Shown here: piece by piece, positions 51,695-61,163 of the stretch | Layout of the letters: each line of letters starts with the position of its first letter | Numbering within the stretch: the stretch's first letter is position 1 | DNA from: Roseovarius sp. MMSF_3359 | Lineage (GTDB): Bacteria > Pseudomonadota > Alphaproteobacteria > Rhodobacterales > Rhodobacteraceae | Assembly: GCF_030733385.1 (NCBI RefSeq) | Contig: NZ_JASHJC010000009.1 | Span: 124,001 to 188,000 of the forward strand | Direction of reading: 5' to 3' | Length of the DNA stretch: 64,000 nucleotides | Translations under genes and position numbers: made by a program | The notes under the pieces: model-generated | Databases searched by the model: none | What the model was told of the DNA's origin: nothing | Seen by the model: only the letters and a program-made list of their open reading frames with translations

Positions 51695-52174
51695 TCAGTT
51701 CGCGCATGTCCCGTCCTTGAAGCACCGTTTCACCGTGTTCAGCATCGCCCCGGTCGGTTCGGCAAAATCGAAACCACCGCAAGGGTTCACGGCCAGCATG
51801 TAGCCGTCATCGGTAATCTGCAGAAACGAAAGATACTCGGTCCCCGACACAGCCCTGCCACACCATGGGCCAAGACACATGGCGCGCAGGGTAATGGGGC
51901 GGTCGAAATCGGTCTTGAACCCGGACTTGGACAAGGATTTGCCGCGGAGCCGGGCCGGGATATCGGTTTGCGGCGGGGTCTGATCCTGTCGGTCCATGTC
52001 GACCTCGGGCAGCTTGCCTTCGTCAAACTCGAGCGTGCCATGCACAATGATGTATCGCTCGCTGGCCGCGACGGCGTCGTTGAAGCTGGTCGCCACATCC
52101 ATCGGCAGGCACGAAAGCGAAAGTGCGGGGCCTGCGGCAAATGAAAGAACGAGAGGAAGAACAAGGCGTCTCAT
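51695..52174 (-). CDS. Secreted cysteine-containing protein of unknown function
   Basis: A 159-residue protein with a signal peptide (M-R-R-L-V-L, cleavage about residue 19) and six cysteines in the mature part, including L-S-C-L-P near the new N-terminus and the pairs C-L-G-P-W-C and C-F-K-D-G-T-C. Disulphide-stabilised periplasmic structure is likely. I do not recognise the family. It overlaps the end of rppH by four bases, so it is cotranscribed with it; a functional tie is not evident. Confidence 0.8.
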   Translation of the reverse strand: MRRLVLPLVLSFAAGPALSLSCLPMDVATSFNDAVAASERYIIVHGTLEFDEGKLPEVDMDRQDQTPPQTDIPARLRGKSLSKSGFKTDFDRPITLRAMCLGPWCGRAVSGTEYLSFLQITDDGYMLAVNPCGGFDFAEPTGAMLNTVKRCFKDGTCAN

Positions 52175-52653
52175 AGAAACTCTCCAAACTGATCCAGAAC
52201 ACTTCGGTAAACATCGCGCTTGAACGGCACGATTCGCGCAACCAATTCATCCGGCGGCAACCATCGCCATTCGGAAAACTCGGGATGGTCGGTGGCGATG
52301 TTGACGTGAGTGTCGGCCCCCAGGAACCGCATCAACACCCATTTCTGTTCCTGCCCGCGAAACCGTCCTTTCCAGATCTTCGGCACCAGGTCATGCGGCA
52401 GGTCATAGGGAATCCAGTCGCGCGTTTCGGCCTCGATGCGGACCAACTCGGCGCTGACGCCGGTTTCTTCCCCAAGCTCCCGCAACGCGGCCTCCCGAGG
52501 CGTTTCACCTGGGTCGATACCACCCTGCGGCATTTGCCAGGCGGCGGTGTTGTTGTCGATGCGCTGGCCGACAAAGACTTGTCCCCCGCTATTGACCAGC
52601 ATCACGCCCACGCAGGGCCGGTAGGGCAGTTTCGCGATCTCTTCGGGGGTCAT
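52171..52653 (-). CDS. rppH: RNA pyrophosphohydrolase RppH
   Basis: This Nudix hydrolase removes pyrophosphate from the 5' end of mRNA and so starts decay. The 160-residue protein contains the Nudix box [16 protein letters not shown] and G-E-E-T-G (about 40-62), after Y-R-P-C-V-G-V-M-L at the N-terminus. The start at 52653 (M-T-P-E-E-I) fits family length. It is separated from ctpA by a strong terminator and precedes the small secreted-protein gene. Confidence 0.94.
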   Translation of the reverse strand: MTPEEIAKLPYRPCVGVMLVNSGGQVFVGQRIDNNTAAWQMPQGGIDPGETPREAALRELGEETGVSAELVRIEAETRDWIPYDLPHDLVPKIWKGRFRGQEQKWVLMRFLGADTHVNIATDHPEFSEWRWLPPDELVARIVPFKRDVYRSVLDQFGEFL

Positions 52654-52754
52654 TCGGGCATCCGGTTGATGGTATTGGCAAAGACATAAGGGTTTGCCCG
52701 CAGCCATACCAGAGCACCGGCAGCTTTGCGCGCATTTTGCTCGGGCACGCGCAA

Positions 52755-52789
52755 CAAAAAAGCGCCGCAACCCGGAGGCAGCGGCGCTT
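52755..52789 (-). terminator. Rho-independent terminator of the ctpA operon
   Basis: On the minus strand AAGCGCCGC (52789-52781) and GCGGCGCTT (52768-52760) form a nine-bp stem with a 12-base loop, running into a T-tract of six. It lies 24 bases after the ctpA stop. It is the clearest terminator in the window. Confidence 0.9.
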
Positions 52790-52812
52790 GCAGGATGGCT
52801 TGTCCCTTGAGC

Positions 52813-54153
52813 TTACTCGGCGCCGTTCAGCGCGGTCAGCCCTTTGAGGATGTCGATGGCATAGGCCAGCTGATAATCATCCTCGCGCAGCTTTGCGGCC
52901 TCTTCGGCGCGGGCGTTATCTTCTTCGATCTGACGGATTTCGTCTTCGCTGAGGCTGTCATTGTTGAGCCGTCCGCGCAGGTCGGCTTCGGACCGGAAGC
53001 CGCGTTCGTTCTCGGCATCCTCATCTTCGGACTCGGGGGCGCGGCGCGGCTGTTCGACGACGATATCAGGGGATACGCCAAGCGCCTGGATCGAGCGGCC
53101 CGATGGCGTGTAGTACCGCGCGGTGGTCAGGCGCATCGCGCCATCGCCACGCAGCGGCATCACGGTCTGAACCGATCCCTTGCCGAAGCTCTTGGTGCCA
53201 ACCACGATGGCCCGGCGATGATCCTTGAGCGCACCGGCCACGATTTCGGAGGCACTGGCCGAGCCGCCATTGATCAGCACCACGATTGGTTTGCCCTCGG
53301 CCAGATCGCCCGGCGTGGCATTGAACCGGTCGCCGTCTTCGGGATTGCGGCCCCGGGTGCTGACGATTTCACCCTTTTCAAGGAAGGCGTCCGAGACACG
53401 GATCGCCTGGGTCAGCAACCCACCCGGGTTGTTGCGCAGGTCAAGCACGACGCCGCGGATGTTATCGAGCCCGCCGGCCTCTTCGACCTGCTCTTTCAAC
53501 CCGGCTTCAAGGTTCTTGAAGGTCTGGTCATTGAAGGTCGTGACCCGGAGGATCACGGTGTCCTGTTCGGTGCGGGTGCGCACCGCGGTCAGCTTGATGG
53601 TGTCGCGGATGATCGACACGTCGAAGGGTTCGACCTCGCCTTCGCGCACGACGGTGATGACGATCTCGCTGCCCACGGGGCCGCGCATCAGGTCGACCGC
53701 TTCGTCGAGGGTCAGGCCCAAGACGCTTTCATTGTCCACGTGGGTGATGAAGTCACCCGACTCGATCCCGGCCTCGTCCGCGGGGGTGCCATCAATAGGC
53801 GAGACGACCTTGACGAAACCGTCTTCCTGCGTGACCTCGATGCCGAGCCCGCCGAATTCGCCGCGTGTCTGAACCCGCATATCAGCGGCATCGTCGGGCG
53901 ACAGGTAGCTGGAATGCGGATCAAGCGAGGTGAGCATGCCGTTGATCGCTGCTTCGATCAGGTCGGCCTCATCCACCTCTTCGACATATTGCGATCGGAT
54001 GCGCTCGAAGATGTCACCGAAAAGGTCAAGCTGTTCATAGACATTGGTGGTCTTGGCGGCTTCCTGAGCCAGCAATGGGCCCGCGACCTGCGTCGTTACC
54101 ACGACACCTGTCAGGGTTCCGGCCGCAGCGGCCATCAGGAATTTTTTCATCAC
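52813..54153 (-). CDS. ctpA: C-terminal processing peptidase (S41 family, CtpA)
   Basis: A 446-residue periplasmic serine protease: signal/anchor helix (about 5-28), PDZ domain (about 95-175) and S41 catalytic domain (about 195-375). The Ser/Lys dyad is likely Ser300 in G-S-A-S-A-S-E-I and Lys325 in S-F-G-K-G-S-V-Q. A low-complexity acidic tail follows (about 375-420). CtpA enzymes trim envelope proteins and, in several bacteria, control peptidoglycan hydrolases. Its place right after an EnvC-like gene fits that. Five bases separate the two genes. Confidence 0.95.
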   Translation of the reverse strand: MMKKFLMAAAAGTLTGVVVTTQVAGPLLAQEAAKTTNVYEQLDLFGDIFERIRSQYVEEVDEADLIEAAINGMLTSLDPHSSYLSPDDAADMRVQTRGEFGGLGIEVTQEDGFVKVVSPIDGTPADEAGIESGDFITHVDNESVLGLTLDEAVDLMRGPVGSEIVITVVREGEVEPFDVSIIRDTIKLTAVRTRTEQDTVILRVTTFNDQTFKNLEAGLKEQVEEAGGLDNIRGVVLDLRNNPGGLLTQAIRVSDAFLEKGEIVSTRGRNPEDGDRFNATPGDLAEGKPIVVLINGGSASASEIVAGALKDHRRAIVVGTKSFGKGSVQTVMPLRGDGAMRLTTARYYTPSGRSIQALGVSPDIVVEQPRRAPESEDEDAENERGFRSEADLRGRLNNDSLSEDEIRQIEEDNARAEEAAKLREDDYQLAYAIDILKGLTALNGAE

Positions 54154-54157
54154 GCAG

Positions 54158-55291
54158 TCATCCTTCGTCAGTCTTGAACCACTCAGCCGGGTCCACAGAT
54201 GTATTGTCTTGTCTCACCTCTATATAGAGGGTTTCCGTCTGGCCGGTAGCCGTTTCCTGCCCGTCGCGTGGCAATAAAGCGCCGGGGTCAGGATCATTTC
54301 CGCCCATCAGCCCGACCGGCGATCCGGCGGAAAGGACCTGTCCTGCCTGACCATAGACCACGTCGAGCCCCGCAAACACCAGCAGAATCCCTGCCTGCGG
54401 CTCGAGGATGGTCACATTTCCGTAATCCAGCAGCGGACCCGTGTAGCGCAGCGTTGCCGCGGTGGGCGTAATGACCAGGGCGCGGGGGCGGGTGGCCATC
54501 ACGATCCCGGGCCGCGCGATGCCCGCGGCATCGGCCTCCCCGGCGCGGCGCAGGATGCGGCCTTTGACCGGCAGCGGCAGCGCGCCCTTGCGATCGAGGA
54601 TATCAGGCAGGGTGCTGGCGCTTTCTTCGGTTGCGATCTGGCTGAGGCCGCTGGCAAACCCTTCAAGCGTTTCGGTCGAAGCGATCAGCAGGGCGGTCTT
54701 GACCGGGTCGGCGGTGAAGCGTTGCGGCAGGTCGGTGCGGTCGGCAATCGCCTTGCTCAGCGCGGTCCGCGCTTCTTGCGCACCGTCAAGGCCTTGTTGC
54801 AGCCGGTCAGCGGCGCTCTGCTGCAAGGCACGCAGCACGCTGACCTCCTGCAACTTGTCGCGCAGTTCGGAAACGCGGGTATTCAGTGCGGGGGTTACAT
54901 CGGCCAGGATCATGCCGGATCGGGCAGTGCCTACCGGGCCGGACGGATGCAGAAGCAGCACCGGCGATGGGGCGCTGCCCATGGATTGCAGAACGCCCAG
55001 CAGTTTCGAAATCTCGTCCTCGCGAGACTGCAACTCCCGGTTCAGGACCTCTTCGCGGATGGCCGCGCGGCGCAGCCCGTCGCGCATCGCCTCCAACCCG
55101 TTTTCAAACGCCTGGATGGTCTCGGTCAGGGCCTTGACCCGGTCCCGCGCGCCTTCGGCCTCGTCAAGCTGGACGCCCGCCGCTGCCAGGCGGTCGGCGG
55201 CGGCGCGGGCGGCCTCTGCGGCGCCGTTGTCTTGCGCCAGGGCCGGTGCCGTCATCAGGCCGACCGCGAGAACACCCGCGATCAGCCGCAT
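54158..55291 (-). CDS. EnvC-like murein hydrolase activator (degenerate LytM domain)
   Basis: A 377-residue periplasmic protein: signal peptide (about 1-19), long coiled coil (about 22-215) and a C-terminal LytM/M23 fold. In the fold, L-L-D-Y-G-N-V-T-I-L-E-P stands where active enzymes have G-N-x-V-x-I-D-H-G, and V-F-A-G-L-D replaces the usual Y-x-H motif. The zinc ligands are thus lost. This is what is seen in EnvC, which activates amidases instead of cutting peptidoglycan itself. It overlaps gpmI by ten bases and precedes ctpA. Confidence 0.9.
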   Translation of the reverse strand: MRLIAGVLAVGLMTAPALAQDNGAAEAARAAADRLAAAGVQLDEAEGARDRVKALTETIQAFENGLEAMRDGLRRAAIREEVLNRELQSREDEISKLLGVLQSMGSAPSPVLLLHPSGPVGTARSGMILADVTPALNTRVSELRDKLQEVSVLRALQQSAADRLQQGLDGAQEARTALSKAIADRTDLPQRFTADPVKTALLIASTETLEGFASGLSQIATEESASTLPDILDRKGALPLPVKGRILRRAGEADAAGIARPGIVMATRPRALVITPTAATLRYTGPLLDYGNVTILEPQAGILLVFAGLDVVYGQAGQVLSAGSPVGLMGGNDPDPGALLPRDGQETATGQTETLYIEVRQDNTSVDPAEWFKTDEG

Positions 55292-56805
55292 GAAATCAGG
55301 TTCCGGCCGGTCATCTCAGGCGGCGTTGGCAGGTCCATCAGATCCAGAAGCGTCGGCGCCAGATCCGCAAGGCGTCCGGTCTTCAGCCGCGCCTCCGCCG
55401 GGCCGCCTAGCAGGATCACCGGCACTGGGTTCAGGGTATGCGCGGTATGCGGTTTGCCGGTATCCGGGTCGATCATCACCTCGCAATTGCCGTGATCGGC
55501 GGTCACGATCATCGCGCCACCGGCCTGTTCCAGTGCGGCAACCACCCGACCCAACCCCTGATCGACGGCTTCGCAGGCGGCTTTGGCGGCCTCGAGGTCA
55601 CCGGTATGGCCAACCATGTCGGGGTTGGCATAATTGACGACGATCAGGTCATAGCCCTTTTCAATGGCCGCCACGAAATGATCGGTCACTTCCGGCGCGG
55701 ACATCTCGGGTTGCAGGTCATAGGTGGCGACCTTGGGGGAGTTGGCGAGGTAGCGGTCTTCGCCAGGCTCCGGGGCCTCCTTGCCGCCGTTGAGGAAGAA
55801 GGTCACATGGGGGTATTTCTCGGTCTCGGCGGAATGATACTGCGTACGGCCCTGTTTGCCGACCCATTCCGCCAGGGTGTTTTCCGGCCGTTCATCGGGA
55901 AAGATGCAATCCATGTAGCTCGCATGGCGGCGGGAATACTCGGTAAATCCGCTGACAATCGCGAAATCCGGGCGGGGGCCGGTGTCAAACGCATTGAAAT
56001 CAGGGTCAGCGAAAGTGGCGAGGATTTCCCGGGCGCGATCGGCCCGGAAGTTGAGACACAAGATGCCATCGCCATCCTGCATGCCGGTATAATCGCCCAG
56101 CACGCGCGGCTTGATGAATTCGTCCGTGCGGCCCTTGCCATAGGCATTGTCAATCGCGTCCGAGGCGGTGTCAGCGGTATAGCCCTTGGCGTTGGCCAGT
56201 GCCTGGAACGCCAGTTCCACGCGGTCCCAGCGATTGTCGCGATCCATAGCGTAATAGCGCCCCGACACCGTGGCGATAAGGGCGTTCTCCGGCAGCGCGT
56301 CGCGCAGTTCCTCAAGGTAGGTCTTGGCGGAAATCTGTGCCACGTCGCGCCCGTCGGTGAAGGCGTGGATTGCCACGCGCAACCCGTGATCGGTCAGGGC
56401 CCGTGTTGCCGCGATCATGTGGTCGATATGGCTGTGAACCCCGCCATCGGACAACACGCCCAGAAGATGCGCGGTGCCGCCGGTGGCCTTGAGCTTGCCC
56501 GCGAACCGTTGGATGCCGGGCAGCGTGGCGAAACTGCCGGTGCGAATGGCCTGGTCGATGCGGCGCAAATCCATCTCGACCACGCGGCCCGCGCCGATAT
56601 TCATATGCCCCACCTCGGAATTGCCCATCTGCCCTTCCGGCAGGCCGACATCGGGTCCATGGGTGACGAGCGTCGCGTTCGGGCAAGTCGCCATCAACCG
56701 GTCGAAAGTTGGGGTTGCGGCCAACAGGGGTGCATTGCCTTCGGACGTGTCCGAAAGGCCCCAGCCATCGAGAATGCACAGGACGACGGGTTTGGGTGTT
56801 GTCAT
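55282..56805 (-). CDS. gpmI: 2,3-bisphosphoglycerate-independent phosphoglycerate mutase
   Basis: This glycolytic enzyme interconverts 3- and 2-phosphoglycerate using manganese. The 507-residue protein belongs to the alkaline-phosphatase superfamily. The metal-binding D-G-W-G is near residue 13 and the phospho-serine is Ser63 in M-G-N-S-E-V-G-H-M. The G-R-D-V and T-A-D-H-G-N-C motifs provide further metal and substrate ligands. The start at 56805 (M-T-T-P-K-P) is preferred to the longer frame reaching 56934. Confidence 0.96.
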   Translation of the reverse strand: MTTPKPVVLCILDGWGLSDTSEGNAPLLAATPTFDRLMATCPNATLVTHGPDVGLPEGQMGNSEVGHMNIGAGRVVEMDLRRIDQAIRTGSFATLPGIQRFAGKLKATGGTAHLLGVLSDGGVHSHIDHMIAATRALTDHGLRVAIHAFTDGRDVAQISAKTYLEELRDALPENALIATVSGRYYAMDRDNRWDRVELAFQALANAKGYTADTASDAIDNAYGKGRTDEFIKPRVLGDYTGMQDGDGILCLNFRADRAREILATFADPDFNAFDTGPRPDFAIVSGFTEYSRRHASYMDCIFPDERPENTLAEWVGKQGRTQYHSAETEKYPHVTFFLNGGKEAPEPGEDRYLANSPKVATYDLQPEMSAPEVTDHFVAAIEKGYDLIVVNYANPDMVGHTGDLEAAKAACEAVDQGLGRVVAALEQAGGAMIVTADHGNCEVMIDPDTGKPHTAHTLNPVPVILLGGPAEARLKTGRLADLAPTLLDLMDLPTPPEMTGRNLISCG

Positions 56806-57003
56806 GACTGCTCCTGCCTGAAGCGTTGTGCGAGCCACCGGCCTCCTTTTCTGCGTTGAAATCCGCGATTTCGGGCAGCGTCGGGTGAGCCAGGTTTTTC
56901 GGACAGCGCCGTATTGCGCGCCTTCTAACGCCAATGGGGTGCAGGGTGAACAGCGTTTGCGTTAACACCGGGTGTTTTCCCGTCACGATGCAGCAATGTA
57001 ACC

Positions 57004-57564
57004 TCAGGGGTCCCGCTCATACACGGATTGAACATAGGCGTTGGCATCGTCGATCATCTCTTCGGCGATCGAAAACGGTGTCGGCCAGGGCGGGTCAAGC
57101 GTCGCTTCGACCTCGCCGCCATGAAACTCAAGCTCGGGATGGTGTTTGGCGGTGATGCGCCGCATGCGTTCGTTTTCGTTGAGGAAGAGAACATGCAGGA
57201 GTTTCATGCCGCGGTTGCGCGCGGCGGTCACGATACGCTCGAAAAGCGCGCTGCCGATCCCTTGCCCCTGCCATCCGGGTTCGACGGAAAGCGCAATTTC
57301 GGCATCCGACATCCAACCCGGGCGTGCGCTGCGCAATTCACCGATGGCGCGCAGCTTACCGTCGCGAAACGCCCCGAATGCAATCGGATCATCGTCGAAG
57401 AAATGCGTGGCATATCGCCCGATCAGATCGTCATTGAGAAAGCTACCGAACCGCGCCCGGCGGGTCGGTTGATCCAGGCGCAGGAAATGTGCGGCAATCT
57501 CGGTCAAATCATACCGCCGCAGTTTGCGCATGCTGTTTCTTGCGGATGTCGGTCGGAAATACAT
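57004..57564 (-). CDS. GNAT family N-acetyltransferase
   Basis: A 186-residue GNAT with the acetyl-CoA loop P-G-W-Q-G-Q-G-I-G-S-A (about 97-107) and a conserved start M-Y-F-R-P. The start at 57564 has AAGGAG nine bases upstream. It is placed between rlmH and gpmI, interrupting a gene string that is usually contiguous in this group, so it may be a lineage-specific insertion. The substrate is unknown. Confidence 0.88.
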   Translation of the reverse strand: MYFRPTSARNSMRKLRRYDLTEIAAHFLRLDQPTRRARFGSFLNDDLIGRYATHFFDDDPIAFGAFRDGKLRAIGELRSARPGWMSDAEIALSVEPGWQGQGIGSALFERIVTAARNRGMKLLHVLFLNENERMRRITAKHHPELEFHGGEVEATLDPPWPTPFSIAEEMIDDANAYVQSVYERDP

Positions 57565-57706
57565 GGTCTTAGGCTCCTTGTCGCGTCCGGATCTAACCGG
57601 GCAAGGTGACCTCCCATGATTAAGGTAATGCTGCACCGCAGCGCGTTCCATACCCAATTCCACGGATCAGCGAAAATGTGATCCGTCGCGGGTATCCGCC
57701 TGCTGC

Positions 57707-58177
57707 TCAGGTGCGGTGGTAAGGGCCGCCTGCTAGGATCGTGGCTGCGCGGTAGAGCTGCTCGGATAGCATCACCCGCGCCAGCATATGCGGCCAGACC
57801 ATCTGACCGAAGGACAGCTTGATATCGGCGCGATCTCGCAGATCGGGGGCAATCCCGTCGGCGCCGCCAATCACGAAGGCCACATCACCGCGCCCGTCAT
57901 CGCGCCATCCCGCCAGTTTTTTCGCGAATTTCGGAGAACTCAGAAGTTGCCCGCGCTCATCCAGTGCCACGATCACGGCGCCTTTTGGAATAGCGCGTTC
58001 CAACAATGGGGCCTCAGTCGTCATGCCGCCCCCCTTGCGGTCCTCGACCTCGTGCACCGTCGCAGGGCCGAGCCCCAGCGCACGGCCCGTCCGGTCAAAA
58101 CGGGTAAGATAGTCGTCAAGCAAGTCGCGCTCGGGCCCGGCGCGCAGCCGGCCAACAGCGCAGATATGGAGGCGCAT
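57707..58177 (-). CDS. rlmH: 23S rRNA (pseudouridine1915-N3)-methyltransferase RlmH
   Basis: This SPOUT-fold enzyme methylates pseudouridine 1915 in helix 69 of 23S rRNA. The 156-residue protein has L-D-E-R-G-Q-L-L-S (about 75), the SAM-binding knot segment F-V-I-G-G-A-D-G (about 101) and the C-terminal L-S-E-Q-L-Y-R-A-x-x-I-L-x-G-x-P-Y-H. It directly follows rsfS with no spacer, as in most bacteria. Confidence 0.95.
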   Translation of the reverse strand: MRLHICAVGRLRAGPERDLLDDYLTRFDRTGRALGLGPATVHEVEDRKGGGMTTEAPLLERAIPKGAVIVALDERGQLLSSPKFAKKLAGWRDDGRGDVAFVIGGADGIAPDLRDRADIKLSFGQMVWPHMLARVMLSEQLYRAATILAGGPYHRT

Positions 58178-58543
58178 TCAGGCCTGAGTGGCGGCGGCTT
58201 CCCCGGCGGGCAGCCACATTTTCTCAAGCTGGTAGAACTCGCGAACCTCGGGGCGGAAGACATGGACAATCACGTCGCCCGTGTCGATCAGCACCCAATC
58301 GCCCGCATCCTTGCCCTCGACTTTGGACTGCACGCCAAGATCATGCTTGAGCCGGTCAACAAGTTTCTCGGCAATCGCGGCCACCTGACGGGTCGAACGG
58401 CCCGAACAAATGACCATGTAATCGCCAATTGCCGATTTGCCGCGCAGATCAATCTCTACCACGTCTTCGGCCTTGTCTTCGGTCAGTGAGGTCAGGATGC
58501 GCGCAAGCTGCGTTTCGCTGTTTGCGCTCTTTGCAGGGGCCAT
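58178..58543 (-). CDS. rsfS: Ribosome silencing factor RsfS
   Basis: RsfS binds ribosomal protein L14 and blocks subunit joining when nutrients are short. The 121-residue protein keeps D-Y-M-V-I-C-S-G-R-S-T-R-Q-V-A, the signature of the family, and W-V-L-I-D-T-G-D-V-I-V-H-V-F. The stop codon is followed immediately by the rlmH start. The first 15 residues are variable and could be trimmed by a later start. Confidence 0.95.
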   Translation of the reverse strand: MAPAKSANSETQLARILTSLTEDKAEDVVEIDLRGKSAIGDYMVICSGRSTRQVAAIAEKLVDRLKHDLGVQSKVEGKDAGDWVLIDTGDVIVHVFRPEVREFYQLEKMWLPAGEAAATQA

Positions 58544-58764
58544 TACCGGCGCCCCATTGTCAGCGGCTGGTGCCGCGTCAACAGTAAAAGACAGGACATT
58601 GTCCTCCTCTCTAGCGCACCGTCAAAGCCCCGGTGCCGGACATGATCCAAAGTTAACAATCCATTTATGAAGTTTCAATGAATGGCTGCGAACGGTGGCC
58701 GGACATCGCGCAAATGTGCGCTAAAAACATCATGTTGCAATATTTTGTGACAAGAAAAGGGCCG

Positions 58765-60132
58765 TCAGCCGGATTGCGCCTGTGCCGGACCTTGTTCGTC
58801 GGGTTCGGCAGGAGCTTGCCCATCGTCGTCGTCGAGCAGGCGAACCTCCCGCTGCGGGAAGGGGATCGAGATGTCATTTTCCGCAAACGTATCCCAAAGC
58901 GCCAGGTACACATTGCCGCGGATGTTGGTGAGCCCCCCGGTCGGATCCGAGATCCAGAAGCGCAGGATATAGTCGACGCTGCTGTCGCCAAAACCCACGA
59001 TGTGACAGACCGGCGCCTTGAAGCTCAGCACCCGGTCCACGCCCTTGGCGGCGGCGATGGCGAGTTTGCGGACCTGATGCGGGTCGCAGCCATAGGAGGT
59101 GCCAAAATAGATATCGAGCCGCACGAAATCGTTGGAATGGGACCAGTTGACCACCTGTCCGGTAATCAGATCCTCGTTCGGGATCAGGTATTCGCGGCCA
59201 TCGCGGGTGACGACAGACACATACCGCGCGCCGAGCGAATTGATCCAGCCGAAGGTCTCGCCCAAGGAAATCACGTCGCCGGGTTTGATCGACTTATCCA
59301 TCAGTATGATCACGCCGGAGACGAGGTTCGACACGACCTTTTGCAGGCCAAAGCCAAGGCCCACACCGATCGCACCGGAGAGAACCGCGAGGCCGGTCAG
59401 GTCAACGCCAACCGCCCTGAGGCCGATGAAGAATGCGGCACCATAAAGCAGGACCTGCAGGAACTTGACCGCCAGCACCTGCATCGATGGCGAGATATCC
59501 TTGTTTGATTTGATCTGCGCGCTGCTGGTGCGCGAGATGAAACGAGCCAGGAAAAAGAGCGAGCTGATGACGATGATGGCCTGCAGGACCAACCAGACAG
59601 AGAAGCGGGATTCACCGACATTTATCGCGGCATCATCCAGTAATTCCTGTGCCTCACTGGAGAGATCAAGGATGATGAGCGTCACCCAGATCCAGCCGCC
59701 ATAGCGCACCACCGTGCGGACGAGGCCATTCGAGATGAGTCGCGTCAGCAGGGCGATCAGGAGCCACGCCGTGGCCAGGCTTGCGAAGACATTCAGGAGG
59801 TAAGATCGGCTGGGCCAGGTGAATTCCTGCATCAGCCAGACGATCGGCCACATCAACAGGACAAAGACAATCAGGCGAATCCGACGTTGCAGCAGCACCC
59901 CGAGGCGCATCCGCCATTTCGGCCAGCCTTCGCGGGTACGTAGCCATTCGCGGATGCGCGGGCCGAGGACATAGGCGATGCAGTAAGCGGCCGCGTAGGC
60001 GCCGACGGCAATCGCGATCTGATAGGCGTTCCACGGGCGCATCAGCCCGTCCACGAATACCTGGGCATGTCCCCACAAGCTCTGGGCGAACTCCTGAGCG
60101 TCCTGCGCGATCTCGACTGTTTCCGGTTCCAT
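58765..60132 (-). CDS. Mechanosensitive ion channel, MscS family
   Basis: A 455-residue inner-membrane channel. Five or six hydrophobic helices (about 40-250) precede the pore helix and beta domain. The latter run G-L-G-F-G-L-Q-K-V-V-S-N-L-V-S-G-V-I-I (about 300) and D-V-I-S-L-G, as in MscS. The extra N-terminal helices place it with the larger MscS-like (YbdG/YnaI-like) proteins. It should release solutes on hypo-osmotic shock. The start at 60132 (M-E-P-E-T-V) is used; the longer frame is not supported. Confidence 0.92.
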   Translation of the reverse strand: MEPETVEIAQDAQEFAQSLWGHAQVFVDGLMRPWNAYQIAIAVGAYAAAYCIAYVLGPRIREWLRTREGWPKWRMRLGVLLQRRIRLIVFVLLMWPIVWLMQEFTWPSRSYLLNVFASLATAWLLIALLTRLISNGLVRTVVRYGGWIWVTLIILDLSSEAQELLDDAAINVGESRFSVWLVLQAIIVISSLFFLARFISRTSSAQIKSNKDISPSMQVLAVKFLQVLLYGAAFFIGLRAVGVDLTGLAVLSGAIGVGLGFGLQKVVSNLVSGVIILMDKSIKPGDVISLGETFGWINSLGARYVSVVTRDGREYLIPNEDLITGQVVNWSHSNDFVRLDIYFGTSYGCDPHQVRKLAIAAAKGVDRVLSFKAPVCHIVGFGDSSVDYILRFWISDPTGGLTNIRGNVYLALWDTFAENDISIPFPQREVRLLDDDDGQAPAEPDEQGPAQAQSG

Positions 60133-60227
60133 TACCTCACTCTTGCACGGGCGGACCATCGCAACAAGCCCGGCTGGACAGTACTGGCGAACTGGCCTTT
60201 CTTGGTGGCGCAACACGGAGGATTCGC

Positions 60228-61157
60228 ATGACAACCGCGCTGGTGACCCATCCCATCTGCCTTGAACATGTCAACCCGCCGGGCCACCCGGAACAGGTCG
60301 CGCGGCTCGAACGTATTCTGGCCGCGCTGGATGGCAAGACGTTGGAGCGGGTCAAGGCACCGATGGCCGCCGAAGACGACCTGCTGCTGGTGCATCCGCG
60401 CGAGTATATCGAGATGATCCGCGACGCGGCCCCGGCCGAGGGCTGGGCACAGCTTGATGGCGATACGTTCATGTCGCCCGGCACGCTCGAGGCCGCGCAC
60501 CGGGCGGCGGGTGGTGCCGTTCGTGCCGTCGATCTGGTCATGGCGGGGGAGGTCGCCAATGCTTTCGTGGCCTGCAGGCCGCCCGGACACCATGCCGAGA
60601 CATCGACGCCCATGGGCTTTTGCTTTTTCGGCACTGTCGCGATTGCGGCCAAACACGCGCTTGAACATCACGGGCTGAACCGCGTGGCGATCGTGGATTT
60701 CGACGTGCATCACGGCAATGGGACGCAGGATCTCGTCGAGGCCGACCCACGGATCCTGTTTTGCTCAACCCATCAATCGCCGCTCTTTCCCGGCACCGGC
60801 CATGCGCATGAAAACGGCGTGGCCAACAATGTGGTGAATGTGCCGCTCGCCGATGGCACCGGCAGCGCGACGTTTTGCGATGTTATGGATAACGTCGTTC
60901 TGCGGGCGGTCGATCAGTTCAAGCCCGAGCTTATCATCGTCTCCGCCGGTTTCGATGCACACGCGGCCGACCCGCTGGCGGGCATGCGTTTGACCGAGAG
61001 TGATTTCGCCTGGATCACCGACCGCATCTGCGATCTTGCCGAAGCGCATTGCAAGGGGCGGGTCGTCTGTAGCCTTGAGGGCGGATATGACCTCGATGCA
61101 CTGGCGGCCAGTGTGGCGGCGCATGTGGATGTGCTGATCCGGCGCGGGGATGGCTGA
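60228..61157 (+). CDS. Histone deacetylase family protein, second copy
   Basis: A 309-residue paralogue of the deacetylase at 1044-1958. Zinc ligands are Asp159 and His161 (D-F-D-V-H-H-G-N-G) and Asp243 (S-A-G-F-D); the catalytic pair is His121-His122 (P-P-G-H-H) and the tyrosine is in L-E-G-G-Y-D. The start has GGAGG upstream. It is divergent from the mscS-type gene and convergent with the LysR gene, with no acetyltransferase beside it. The substrate may be a protein, polyamine or other acylated amine. Confidence 0.9.
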   Translation: MTTALVTHPICLEHVNPPGHPEQVARLERILAALDGKTLERVKAPMAAEDDLLLVHPREYIEMIRDAAPAEGWAQLDGDTFMSPGTLEAAHRAAGGAVRAVDLVMAGEVANAFVACRPPGHHAETSTPMGFCFFGTVAIAAKHALEHHGLNRVAIVDFDVHHGNGTQDLVEADPRILFCSTHQSPLFPGTGHAHENGVANNVVNVPLADGTGSATFCDVMDNVVLRAVDQFKPELIIVSAGFDAHAADPLAGMRLTESDFAWITDRICDLAEAHCKGRVVCSLEGGYDLDALAASVAAHVDVLIRRGDG

Positions 61158-61163
61158 CGCGGG

